Below are positions 1 to 10,023 of a stretch of 64,000 bases of DNA, piece by piece (position 1 is the stretch's first letter; each line of letters begins with the position of its first letter). Origin of the DNA: Mycobacterium sp. (GTDB taxonomy: Bacteria > Actinomycetota > Actinomycetes > Mycobacteriales > Mycobacteriaceae); NCBI RefSeq assembly GCF_002863225.1, contig NZ_PKEK01000040.1, forward strand, positions 62,001 to 126,000, read 5' to 3'. Made by a program: the position numbers and the translations under genes. Below the pieces are notes generated by a model. It ran no database searches, was not told the origin of the DNA, and saw nothing but the letters and a program-made list of their open reading frames with translations.

Positions 1-555
1 TGCAGTTCGGACAAACCGGCATCGTCGCCGAGCACGTCGTCTCATGGCGCACCTGCCATGACCGCTGCCGAATCACCGCCCGCGACCGCCGACTCGGGCT
101 GCCCCACCCAGGCGCCCGCCGAAGAGGGCAACCCGGAGTGGTCGTTCAGCGGCGCAACCGGCAGCGTCGGAGTGACCGGGTCCACCGACAAGGCCGCCCC
201 ACGGATCACCGTGACCCAACCGTTCAGCGTGACCGAGACCGAGGTGCACACCCTGCGCGCCGGAGACGGCCCCGTCGTAGCGCCGACGGCTACCGTTCTG
301 GTCTGCTACATGGGTGTCGACGGGCGCGACGGCAAAGTGTTCGACAGTGCGTATGAACGTGGCACCCCGGCCCAGTTCCCGCTGGACGGCGTCGTGCCGG
401 GCTTCCAGAAGGCGATCGCCGGGCAAAAGGTCGGTTCCACTGTCGCTGTGGCGATGAGCCCGGGTGACGGCTACCCCGAGGGTCAACCGCAGGTCGGAAT
501 ACAAAAGGGTGACAGCCTGATTTTCGCGATCAAGATTCTCACCGCCGGCAGCTGA
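1..555 (+). CDS. FKBP-type peptidyl-prolyl isomerase lipoprotein, 5' end cut by window edge
   Basis: The frame is open from base 1 and reads CSSDKPASSPSTSS before the first internal ATG at 58. A leading Cys followed by a Ser/Pro/Thr-rich linker looks like the first residue of a mature lipoprotein, so the signal peptide and lipobox probably lie just outside the window and the ATG at 58 is not the true start. The C-terminal half (from about base 240) has FKBP hallmarks: V.CYMGVDGRDGKVFDSAYERG, the VVPGFQKAI segment, and a GDSLIFAIKIL ending. FKBP proteins catalyse cis-trans isomerisation at prolyl bonds; this one would act on the outer face of the membrane. It converges with the transglycosylase gene, with 63 bases between stops. 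Confidence 0.8.
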   Translation, partial: CSSDKPASSPSTSSHGAPAMTAAESPPATADSGCPTQAPAEEGNPEWSFSGATGSVGVTGSTDKAAPRITVTQPFSVTETEVHTLRAGDGPVVAPTATVLVCYMGVDGRDGKVFDSAYERGTPAQFPLDGVVPGFQKAIAGQKVGSTVAVAMSPGDGYPEGQPQVGIQKGDSLIFAIKILTAGS

Positions 556-618
556 ACTCCGGCGCGTCGAGACGCTGTTCGAGGACGGGCGACGGCTACG
601 GTCTGCGGGTAGATCGGT

Positions 619-1551
619 TCACTGTGGGTGGGCCGCAAGGTATTCCGCGGCCGGGATCGGTGATGCGGCGGCATATCCGATGGGCAGCAACACATCTCCG
701 GCAGTGGTCCGACAGTAGACGTCCCACCGGTAATAGCCGCCGAACGCGGCGGGATCGCTGCCGATCAGTGCCGCATACTGGTTGACCGCGCGCACGTAGT
801 CGCTCGAATGGTTGTAGCGGTAGAGAGCGTGATCCCGGTCGGCGGTGAAATTGTTCGCGGCCAGATAACGGCCGGCGGCGATGATGCTGTCGTGCGGTGA
901 GTGGATGTCGCCGCCCTGTCCATACGCAGCGAAGGTCGAGGGCAGGAACTGCATGGGGCCCTGGGCGTCAGCGGTGCTCACGCCGTCGATGCTGCCCAGT
1001 CGCGTTTCGACCAGATTGATCGCGGCCAGATAATTCCAGGCCACCCCGGTTTCCGATTCCGCTTGGTGATAGAAGCCCAGCAACTGGTCGGCGGGAGCGG
1101 GAGCCACTATGCGCCAGGCCGGCAATGTCGTGCGGGCCGGGGTGATCGCGTTGAGTGCACGTCGGGCGTCGACATTGCGGTCGTAGACGTCGAGCAGTGC
1201 GGCGGGAATGCGCGGTCGGGTGGTGGCGTCCCAGTCGGGGTGCAACCCGATCGCACGGTAGGCGGCTTGCTGGCGATGCGCGGCCGCATCGAGCGTGGCC
1301 TCCCCCGACGACGGATCGCGCAACGCGTGCTCGTCGCTCACCAGATCGTCGGCCACCTGTGCGGGACTCGACGCCAGCCGCGGCTGTGCACCGTCGGGCG
1401 GCTTCGGGGCTGCCGCGATCGTCATGGTGGTCGGCGGATTCGGATCCGCCGCGGCACGTGGCGCCGGTGGCCCGGGCGGATGTGCACAGCCGGCCAATAC
1501 GAACAGGATGACGCCGAGCATCGGCAGCGCGATCGTGCGGTGACGGCCCAT
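619..1551 (-). CDS. Lytic transglycosylase (SLT-type) lipoprotein
   Basis: A predicted exported lipoprotein of 310 residues. The N-terminus MGRHRTIALPMLGVIL with LVLAGC-like lipobox (LAGCAH) indicates lipid anchoring. The C-terminal half carries an SLT-type fold signature: SETGVAWNYLAAINLVETRLG (catalytic Glu in VETRLG), then DAQGPMQFLPSTFAAYG, and the YNHSSDYVRAVNQYA segment. Such enzymes cleave peptidoglycan glycan strands to 1,6-anhydro products during wall remodelling. I chose the second of two adjacent ATGs (1549-1551) because AGGAAG lies six bases before it. A longer frame to 1596 lacks a ribosome site. The gene is monocistronic between a convergent FKBP gene and the divergent 4Fe-4S gene. 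Confidence 0.8.
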   Translation of the reverse strand: MGRHRTIALPMLGVILFVLAGCAHPPGPPAPRAAADPNPPTTMTIAAAPKPPDGAQPRLASSPAQVADDLVSDEHALRDPSSGEATLDAAAHRQQAAYRAIGLHPDWDATTRPRIPAALLDVYDRNVDARRALNAITPARTTLPAWRIVAPAPADQLLGFYHQAESETGVAWNYLAAINLVETRLGSIDGVSTADAQGPMQFLPSTFAAYGQGGDIHSPHDSIIAAGRYLAANNFTADRDHALYRYNHSSDYVRAVNQYAALIGSDPAAFGGYYRWDVYCRTTAGDVLLPIGYAAASPIPAAEYLAAHPQ

Positions 1552-1682
1552 CATGTGCTTCCTGGCTAGACAACCGCTGACAGTGCGGCACTGCAAATCA
1601 AATCACGGATCACACGGACGCCGCGGCGAGAACCCCGTCGATGTCTGCACCTGGACCGCTTCGCCGGCCCCATGCACCGATA

Positions 1683-1708
1683 GCTGGATATAGTCTAATA
1701 TATCCAGC
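1683..1708 (+). promoter_or_regulatory. Palindromic operator overlapping a leaderless promoter
   Basis: Ten-base arms (GCTGGATATA at 1683-1692, TATATCCAGC at 1699-1708) are perfect inverted repeats around a 6-base spacer and end directly against the ATG at 1709. TAATAT at 1696-1701 fits a -10 box seven bases before that ATG, and there is no Shine-Dalgarno sequence, so the transcript is probably leaderless. A repressor bound here would block both polymerase and initiation. The regulator is not identifiable in the window. Confidence 0.6.
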
Positions 1709-2758
1709 ATGACGTCACCGCTGCCGCGCCGCCTTGCCGAGCACCCGACTGTTCGAAAAGTGATCGCCGACCGAGCCGATCGACCGCAACGAAGCGAAGT
1801 TCTCGACGCCGACTGGCTCAAGTCCACCTGCTTGGCAGCCGGTGCCGACGACGTGGCGTTCGCGTCAGTGGACAATCCCGACCTGGCCTCCGAAGTTCCC
1901 CATGTCCAGCAGGCACTCCCCGGCGCGCGAAGCTATATCTCGTTGGTAGTCAAGATGAATCGCGAGAACGTCCGGTCGACGGCGCGCAGCGTGGCCAATC
2001 AGGAGTTCCACCGTAGCGGTGAGATTCTCAACGAGGCGGCGCGCGAGATCACCCGCATCCTGGAGGATCGGCGTTACCGCGCGCTGAACCCGTCGGCCAC
2101 TTCCCCGATGGAGATGGACCGGTTTCCGGGCCGCATCTGGGTGGTGGCTCACAAACCTGTCGCCGTTGCCGCCGGGCTCGGAGTCATGGGGATCCACCGC
2201 AACGTCATCCACCCGAGGTTCGGCAACTTCGTTCTGCTCGGCACCATCCTCGTCGACGCCGAGATCAGCTCTTACGGTCAACCGCTCGACTACTCGCCCT
2301 GCCTCGAGTGCAAGCTGTGCGTGGCGGCCTGTCCCGTCGGGGCAATCGGCAAAGACGGCGCATTCGATTTCTTCGCCTGCTCGACGCACAACTACCGAGA
2401 GTTCATGGGCGGCTTCACCGACTGGGCGCAGACGATCGCCGACAGCGCCGACGCTGAAGACTTCCGGACCAAGGTCACCGATTCCGAGAATGCCTCGATG
2501 TGGCAGAGCCTGTCGTTCAAGCCCAACTACAAAGCCGCCTATTGCCTTGCCGTGTGCCCAGCCGGCGAAGACGTCATCGAGCCGTACCTCGACGACCGCA
2601 AGGAATTCATGGACCGCGTCCTCAAACCCCTGCAGGACAAACGGGAAACGCTTTACGTCCTACCGAACTCAGCCGCCAAGGAGTACGCGGAGAAACGTTT
2701 CCCGCACAAGCCGGTGAAGGTCGTCGACGGCGGAGTCGCCGGTCGCAGCCAACGGTAG
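1709..2758 (+). CDS. 4Fe-4S cluster protein, epoxyqueuosine-reductase/reductive-dehalogenase-like
   Basis: Protein of 349 residues. A ferredoxin-like set CLECKLCVAACP (C198, C201, C204, C208) is followed by C224 and CLAVCP (C279, C283), enough for two 4Fe-4S clusters as in QueG and reductive dehalogenase C-terminal domains. The N-terminal part (ADDVAFASVDNPD, PGARSYISLVVKM) resembles the corrinoid-binding region of that superfamily, but I see no proof that cobalamin binds. There is no Tat signal, so it is likely cytoplasmic, which argues against a classical respiratory dehalogenase. The substrate is unknown. The start is set by the leaderless promoter and palindrome abutting the ATG. It converges with the M42 peptidase, leaving 5 bases between stops. 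Confidence 0.72.
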   Translation: MTSPLPRRLAEHPTVRKVIADRADRPQRSEVLDADWLKSTCLAAGADDVAFASVDNPDLASEVPHVQQALPGARSYISLVVKMNRENVRSTARSVANQEFHRSGEILNEAAREITRILEDRRYRALNPSATSPMEMDRFPGRIWVVAHKPVAVAAGLGVMGIHRNVIHPRFGNFVLLGTILVDAEISSYGQPLDYSPCLECKLCVAACPVGAIGKDGAFDFFACSTHNYREFMGGFTDWAQTIADSADAEDFRTKVTDSENASMWQSLSFKPNYKAAYCLAVCPAGEDVIEPYLDDRKEFMDRVLKPLQDKRETLYVLPNSAAKEYAEKRFPHKPVKVVDGGVAGRSQR

Positions 2759-2763
2759 TCGGC

Positions 2764-3993
2764 TCAGGGCACGTCAGGCGGCGGCCAGTGCGAGCCTGGG
2801 GACACGTCGCCCGGCTCGCCATGTTCGCCGCGGGCCAGCGGCACCCACTGCTCGGTCGGAGCGGGCTGCTCCGACGACGGGAAGTCGCGCAGCATGCCGG
2901 AGGGTTGAGCGTCCCATTTCGCGAACGTCAACGGTGTCTGCAGCCATGCGTGAAGGAGGTTGTATGTCGCTTCGAGGGACTCGATATGGGTGCGCTCCCA
3001 GCCGTGACTGCCGTCGAGACCGAAACCGACCAGCGCGGCACGGGTGCCCGCACCTGCCTCGATTGCGGCCGCCGCATCGGACCGGTAGTAGCGGAAAACG
3101 TCTCGCGCGTAAGGGATTTTATGTTCCTCGGCGAGACGGCACAGCTTACGGGTCAGGTGATAGTCGAATGGGCCGTGCAGGTCGGCCATCGGAATCGTCA
3201 CGCCGTCCTCAATGGAGTGCTGGCCCGGGGCGCAGACGGCGTTGTCGACCGAGACGAGCTCGGCGACGTCGGCCGGAAGCCCGTCGCTGGCACCGTGGCC
3301 GACTTCTTCGGTGATCGTGACCATGATCGTGGTGCGGTGCGGGAGCACCACTTTTCGTTCGGAGAAGTTTCGTGCCAGAGCCAGCGCGACCGCAACACCG
3401 GCCTTTCCGTCCAGGTGACGCGAGACGATGAAACCGTCGGCGGCCAGCTCGGGGCTGGTGATCAAACCGACGAAGTCCCCCACCGCCAGGCCGAGCTTGA
3501 CAAGATCTTTTCGCGAGGAGACCTTGCGGTCGATGCGGACCTCGACGTGCTCCCAGTCGGTCGGCTGAGTGTCGATCTCGTCGCCGAAGGCGTGGCCGCT
3601 GGCCTTGAGCGGCATCACCGTGCCGGTGATGAACTCATCCGGGTCGTCGCTGAAGATGCGCACGCGGGCGCCGGTGGCGAAGCGGGCCGAAAAGGTGCCG
3701 ACGGGGATCAGCTCGAGCCGCCCGTTGTCCTTAAGCGCGCGCACCATGCAACCGATGGTGTCGGCATGGACGACGATGGCGCGGTCAGTGGTCTCCGACT
3801 TTCCGGGAAGCTCGGCGATCAGCGCGCCGCGGCGGGTCAACGAGAAGGGCACACCGAAGTCGTTGAAGATGTCGCCGATCAGTTGCATCACGGCGTCGGT
3901 ACGCCCGGACGGGCTCGGTGTTTGCAGAAGAGCCAGCAGCGTGTCGATCATCCACGAGCGGTCGGACTCGGGCATGGCCGCGGTTTTGCCCAC
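2764..3993 (-). CDS. M42-family peptidase, osmoprotectant NAGGN-system type
   Basis: Protein of 409 residues with M42 metallo-aminopeptidase features: VVHADTIGCMV (first metal His and Asp), SRHLDGKAGVAVAL (bridging Asp), ITEEVGHG (catalytic Glu pair), LVSVDNAV (metal Asp) and a late GSHGWERTH (metal His). The sequence fits the M42 subfamily that co-occurs with N-acetylglutaminylglutamine amide osmolyte synthesis, but the synthetase and acetyltransferase partners are not nearby, so that role is inferred. Starts at 3993 or at the internal ATG 3975 are both possible. The C-terminal 50 residues are Pro/Gly-rich and probably disordered. The 261 bases upstream, to the SRPBCC gene, show no other gene. 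Confidence 0.75.
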   Translation of the reverse strand: MGKTAAMPESDRSWMIDTLLALLQTPSPSGRTDAVMQLIGDIFNDFGVPFSLTRRGALIAELPGKSETTDRAIVVHADTIGCMVRALKDNGRLELIPVGTFSARFATGARVRIFSDDPDEFITGTVMPLKASGHAFGDEIDTQPTDWEHVEVRIDRKVSSRKDLVKLGLAVGDFVGLITSPELAADGFIVSRHLDGKAGVAVALALARNFSERKVVLPHRTTIMVTITEEVGHGASDGLPADVAELVSVDNAVCAPGQHSIEDGVTIPMADLHGPFDYHLTRKLCRLAEEHKIPYARDVFRYYRSDAAAAIEAGAGTRAALVGFGLDGSHGWERTHIESLEATYNLLHAWLQTPLTFAKWDAQPSGMLRDFPSSEQPAPTEQWVPLARGEHGEPGDVSPGSHWPPPDVP

Positions 3994-4254
3994 GTTGTCT
4001 CCCTTGTGCTTGTTCGGGATTTACTTCCAATCAGCACCGTTGCTGGAGAGTCGGGTCCGTCCTACTACCCCGACACTTACCGTCGAACGTAGTGGTCAGG
4101 TTTCGAGACCAACCTGTCGGGTGGAAGCCCGACGACCCGGCGTGCCGGACGTGGCCGAGCAGCTCCGCCCGTCGATCCGGCGGACACAGGAAGCAGCGAT
4201 ACGCCTTCGAGGGCTGATCTTCGACCGCAGGTGTGTGGCTGGCACTATGGCGAC

Positions 4255-4701
4255 ATGGCTGTCACCGAATCTCGCGAGGTTGTCATCGAGGCGTCGCCCG
4301 ACGAAATCCTGGACGTGCTGTTCGACCTCGAGGCATTGACCGAGTGGTCGTCGACTCATCAGCAGGTCGAAATACTCGAGCGTGACGAGCAGGGGCGTCC
4401 GACCAAGTCGCGTCAGGTGGTCAAGATCGTCGGCGTCACCGACGAGCAGGTGTTGGACTACTCGGTTCACGAAGACGGAGTCAGCTGGACGCTGGTCAGC
4501 TCCAAGCAGCAGCGCGCGCAGCAGGGTCGTTACACCCTGAGTCCCAACGGGGATTCCACCAAGGTCAGTTTCGAGCTGACCGTCGACCCGACCATTCCAC
4601 TCCCGGGATTCCTGATCAAAAAGGGTGCCAAAGGTCTGATGGAGACGGCTACCGATGGGCTGCGGAAACGGGTTCTCGCGGTCAAGCGCCGCGACGCCTA
4701 A
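4255..4701 (+). CDS. SRPBCC-family protein (START/Bet v1-like)
   Basis: Protein of 148 residues with the SRPBCC pattern: N-terminal strand ESREVVIEASPDEILDVL, EWSSTHQQVEILERD, and a C-terminal helix GLMETATDGLRKRVL. These proteins form a deep hydrophobic cavity for lipids or polyketide-like ligands; mycobacteria carry many copies with unknown ligands (Rv0854/Rv0164-like). I chose the ATG at 4255 rather than the GTG-initiated frame at 4231, because homologous proteins begin around AVTESREV and CACTAT at 4243-4248 lies six bases before 4255, suggesting leaderless initiation. Its stop overlaps the convergent monooxygenase stop by four bases. Confidence 0.75.
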   Translation: MAVTESREVVIEASPDEILDVLFDLEALTEWSSTHQQVEILERDEQGRPTKSRQVVKIVGVTDEQVLDYSVHEDGVSWTLVSSKQQRAQQGRYTLSPNGDSTKVSFELTVDPTIPLPGFLIKKGAKGLMETATDGLRKRVLAVKRRDA

Positions 4702-6188
4702 CTTGGTGGCCCGAACCACCTGTTGAGCGCGCCGACGAGTTCGGGCTCGCCGTCACTGCCTGCCCACGCCACATGACCGTCGGGCCGCACCAGCACCGAC
4801 GTCGGGTTGCCGACCACGCCGAACGCCGGAATATCCCACACGCCATCGTATTTCGCGTCGACGACGACCACCTGGTCGCTCCAGCCGGGAGCGTCCAGAC
4901 GACCCGGCTCGCCGAAGTTGATCAGGGCTGGGCGACCGCCCTGGAGAAGTGTGAATACCCGCAACGGGCCGTCGGCGGTGACGACGTCCAGATCCGGCAT
5001 CCGGCGCCCGACCAGGGGATGTTCAGAGCCCAGGTCGTAGCGGATATCGAGCCCTGACATCATCGCGGCGAAACGCCGACGCGGCTCCTCCATCGAAAAC
5101 AGATCAGACATGATGCCGTGCAACGCTTTTGCGCGGTCGTCGGTGGGGTGACGTAGCAGCTGCATCTGAGCCATCGTGTTGCGCAGCACCCGCGCGGCGA
5201 TCGGATGCCGTTCGGCGTGATAGGTGTCCAGCAGACTGTCCGGCGCCGACCCGCCGGCGACCAGGGCCAATTTCCACCCGAGATTCACCGCGTCCTGGAC
5301 GCCGGTGTTCAAACCCTGGCCGCCGATCGGATGATGCACATGTGCGGCGTCACCCGCGAGGAGGATCCGGCCGTCTCGATACGCCGTAGCCTGCCGGGCC
5401 ATATCTGTCGACCTGGAAATCCAAGCGGCACTGTGTATTGCGTAATGCGGCCCGTATATCGCCGTCACCGCCTCGCGCAGCTCCGCCAAGGTCGGATCGC
5501 CGGCGCCGAGGTGTTCTTCGGTCACCATCACCCGAACGGGTCCCCCGTCGGTCGGTTCGCTGAGTGCGTGGACTCCCACCGCGTCGTGACGAATCCCCCA
5601 CTCGGGGTCGCCATCGGCGTCGAAGGTCATCTCGACCTCGGCGAGCAGATAGCTCATCGTCGGGTCCCACCCGGGAAAGTCGATGCCCGTCGACTTTCGT
5701 ACGACGCTGCGCCCGCCGTCGCAGCCTGCCAGGTAACCGGCTCGCAGTCGTCGCCCGTCGGACAGTCGAATTTCGACCCCGTCGTGGCCCTGCCTGGCAC
5801 CGGTGATCTCGCATCGGCGGTAGATCGGGACGCTCAACTCACCGACCCAGTCGGCAAGGATGCGCTCGATCTCGTTCTGCCACAACGCAAGTCCGTAGGG
5901 ATGCCGGGTTGGAAAGTCGCTCATGTCCAGCCGGATCTGAGCGAACCCGGTGAGCTGCGCCGGTTTACCTGACGCCAGAAACCGATCGGCGATCCCGCGC
6001 TGGTCCAGAATTTCGATGGTGCGTGAATGTAATCCGCCCGCGCGCGAGCCGACCAACTCCTGATCGGCCCGCCTTTCGACAATGGCCGCATCGATGCCGG
6101 CCAACGCCAATTCTCCCGCCAGCATCAGCCCGGTCGGTCCTCCCCCGGCAACGATTACGGCATGTTCCGGGCCTGCGTCGACGCTCAC
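4698..6188 (-). CDS. FAD-dependent aromatic monooxygenase (PheA/TfdB; rifampin-monooxygenase-like)
   Basis: Protein of 496 residues of the class A flavoprotein hydroxylases. The dinucleotide-binding motif AGGGPTGLMLAGELALAG is at the N-terminus, the GCDGGRSVVRK (DG) motif is central, and LLAGDAAHVHHPIGGQGLN (GD motif, FAD ribityl) follows, with NTGVQDAVNLGWKLA. A thioredoxin-like C-terminal region ends in HVAWAG. These enzymes hydroxylate phenolic or naphthoquinone rings using NAD(P)H and O2; the sequence resembles rifampin monooxygenases, but the substrate cannot be assigned from sequence. The start is GTG 6186-6188, because AGGAG sits seven bases upstream; an ATG frame to 6311 has no ribosome site. 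It is divergent from furA. Confidence 0.8.
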   Translation of the reverse strand: MSVDAGPEHAVIVAGGGPTGLMLAGELALAGIDAAIVERRADQELVGSRAGGLHSRTIEILDQRGIADRFLASGKPAQLTGFAQIRLDMSDFPTRHPYGLALWQNEIERILADWVGELSVPIYRRCEITGARQGHDGVEIRLSDGRRLRAGYLAGCDGGRSVVRKSTGIDFPGWDPTMSYLLAEVEMTFDADGDPEWGIRHDAVGVHALSEPTDGGPVRVMVTEEHLGAGDPTLAELREAVTAIYGPHYAIHSAAWISRSTDMARQATAYRDGRILLAGDAAHVHHPIGGQGLNTGVQDAVNLGWKLALVAGGSAPDSLLDTYHAERHPIAARVLRNTMAQMQLLRHPTDDRAKALHGIMSDLFSMEEPRRRFAAMMSGLDIRYDLGSEHPLVGRRMPDLDVVTADGPLRVFTLLQGGRPALINFGEPGRLDAPGWSDQVVVVDAKYDGVWDIPAFGVVGNPTSVLVRPDGHVAWAGSDGEPELVGALNRWFGPPS

Positions 6189-6289
6189 TGGCAATCTCCT
6201 CAACGTGCGAGTTTCGGCTTCGGCCAGCCATTTTGGAGTACAACCCCGGTCTTGCGGCAAGCCCACGGGTGCGCTATATGTTGAAGGTG

Positions 6290-6308
6290 AGGGCGAAAGC
6301 CCTTTTTT
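6290..6308 (+). terminator. Small GNRA-loop hairpin with T6 tail
   Basis: AGGGC (6290-6294), loop GAAA (6295-6298) and GCCCT (6299-6303) are followed by a T run to 6308. This has the form of an intrinsic terminator on the + strand. It lies between two divergent start codons, where a terminator is unexpected, so it may end a short upstream transcript rather than a gene. The stem is only five pairs. Confidence 0.45.
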
Positions 6309-6343
6309 CATGTGCGCGTGGTGCGCTAATCGGTCTGCTTAAT

Positions 6344-6404
6344 TCTTGACCAACTCCAGATCAGGTCTTGACTGACTCCAGACAAGCGCGGCATATTTGG
6401 GTTC
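6344..6404 (+). promoter_or_regulatory. furA promoter with 22-base direct repeats
   Basis: Two 17-base copies (6344-6360 and 6366-6382, two mismatches) repeat with a 22-base period, and each contains TTGAC. The second TTGACT (6368-6373) is spaced 18 bases from CATATT (6392-6397), a -10-like hexamer seven bases before the GTG at 6405. This implies a leaderless furA mRNA. The repeats lie on one helical face and could be the FurA operator. Confidence 0.6.
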
Positions 6405-6860
6405 GTGTCGTCGACGTCGACGGATTACCCGGCACAGCTTCGGCTGGCCGATCTGCGAGTGACCAGACCCCGGGTCGCTGTGCTCGAAGCTGTGCATGAT
6501 CATCCGCACGCCGACACCGAGACGATTCTGTCGGCGGTTCGCGAAGGACTGCCCGACGTCTCTCGCCAAGCGGTGTACGACGTTCTCAACGCGCTGACCG
6601 CCGTCGGTCTGGTTCGACGAATTCAACCGTTGGGCATGGTGGCCCGGTACGAATCGCGCGTCGGCGACAATCACCATCACGTCGTGTGCCGATCCTGCGG
6701 CGTCATCAACGACATCGACTGCGCCGTCGGCGAAGCGCCGTGCCTGACTCCGTCGGACGACGACAACGTCTTGGAAGGCTTCGTTCTCGATGAGGCCGAA
6801 GTCATCTACTGGGGCTTGTGCCCCAACTGTTCGACAGCTTCTCCCCGATCACACCCGTGA
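6405..6860 (+). CDS. furA: FurA, Fur-family peroxide-responsive repressor of katG
   Basis: Protein of 151 residues. The N-terminal winged helix (LRVTRPRVAVLEAV, VSRQAVYDVLNALTAVGLV) and the metal-binding part (HHHVVCRSCG with CxxC, second CxxC as CPNC near the C-terminus) are typical Fur features. In mycobacteria FurA represses itself and the downstream katG, and is inactivated by oxidation. Position directly before katG (36 bases) with no promoter obvious in between supports an operon. GTG at 6405 is used and appears leaderless. Compared with typical Fur, the dimerisation domain and the second Cys pair are intact, so it is probably functional. Confidence 0.93.
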   Translation: MSSTSTDYPAQLRLADLRVTRPRVAVLEAVHDHPHADTETILSAVREGLPDVSRQAVYDVLNALTAVGLVRRIQPLGMVARYESRVGDNHHHVVCRSCGVINDIDCAVGEAPCLTPSDDDNVLEGFVLDEAEVIYWGLCPNCSTASPRSHP

Positions 6861-9104
<2,244 letters not shown>

Positions 9105-9127
9105 ATGCCGGACCGTTCAGCACGGCG

Positions 9128-9161
9128 CTGCGCCCCGCGAGCTTCGGTTCGCGGGGCGCAG
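9128..9161 (+). terminator. Terminator hairpin after katG
   Basis: CTGCGCCCCGCGA (9128-9140) pairs perfectly with TCGCGGGGCGCAG (9149-9161) around an 8-base loop, 23 bases after the katG stop. There is no long T run, as is common in mycobacterial terminators. Confidence 0.7.
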
Positions 9162-9222
9162 TCCTGTCGCGCTCCACACCAGCGCCGACGGGTCCCGGAT
9201 CCTGCGGTGGCATTATGAGACC

Positions 9223-10023
9223 GTGAGCCTGCTGGCACGGAACAACGTGCGGATCGCCGGGGTCGAGGGCGGTCCCGCGATCATGCTCGCGCACGGCTTC
9301 GGGTGTGATCAGAAGCTGTGGCGACTGGTCGAAGCCCGGCTGGCACCGAGCTTCCAGCTGATTCTGTTCGATCACGTCGGTTGCGGTGCATCAGACCCGT
9401 CGGCCTGGAACCCGAAGCGTTACGAGGATTTGCAGGGATACGCCGACGACATCCTCGGTATCGTCGACGAGCTGGACGCGCGTGACGTGACATTCGTCGG
9501 TCACTCGGTGGCCGCGATGATGGGGGTGCTCGCCGTCGCGACCGATCCGACCCGCTTCGCCCGGCTGGTCCTGCTCACTCCCTCGCCCTGCTACCTCGAT
9601 CAGGGTGACTATCGTGGCGGCTTCTCCCGCACCGACATCGACGACCTCCTGGACTCCCTCGAGAGCAACTATCTGGGGTGGTCCAGGTCGATGGCGCCGG
9701 TCATCATGGGTACACCGGACCGGCCTGAGCTTGTCGACGAGCTCACTGACAGCTTCTGTCGCACCGACCCGGCCTGCGCCCGGGTGTTCGCGAGGACCAC
9801 TTTTCTGTCCGACAACAGAGCTGACCTCCCTCGAGTAACGTTGCCCACGTTGGTGATTGAATGCGCGCAGGACACGTTGGCGCCCCGCGAGGTCGGCGCG
9901 TACGTCCAGCAACGGATCGACGGCAGCAAGTTGGTCACACTCGATGCCGTCGGCCACTGTCCACAGCTCAGTGCTCCGGACGCTACTGCTGACGCCATCG
10001 CCGCATTCGCCGGTGCGACGTGA
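9223..10023 (+). CDS. RsbQ-like alpha/beta hydrolase
   Basis: Protein of 266 residues closely patterned on Bacillus subtilis RsbQ: nucleophile in VGHSVAAMMG (Ser95), Asp217 in CAQDTLAP and His245 in VGHCPQLSAP, almost the same spacing as RsbQ Ser96/Asp219/His247. RsbQ is needed for RsbP, a PAS-PP2C phosphatase, to signal energy stress. Here the next gene overlaps by four bases (GTGA) and encodes exactly such a phosphatase, which strongly supports the assignment. A small hydrophobic ligand hydrolysed by RsbQ may be the signal. GTG start; CATTAT at 9211-9216 is six bases upstream, suggesting leaderless initiation. Confidence 0.85.
   Translation: MSLLARNNVRIAGVEGGPAIMLAHGFGCDQKLWRLVEARLAPSFQLILFDHVGCGASDPSAWNPKRYEDLQGYADDILGIVDELDARDVTFVGHSVAAMMGVLAVATDPTRFARLVLLTPSPCYLDQGDYRGGFSRTDIDDLLDSLESNYLGWSRSMAPVIMGTPDRPELVDELTDSFCRTDPACARVFARTTFLSDNRADLPRVTLPTLVIECAQDTLAPREVGAYVQQRIDGSKLVTLDAVGHCPQLSAPDATADAIAAFAGAT

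Noticed and set aside
2500..4092. A 530-codon plus-strand frame
   Set aside because: Antisense to the M42 peptidase gene, which has clear metal motifs.
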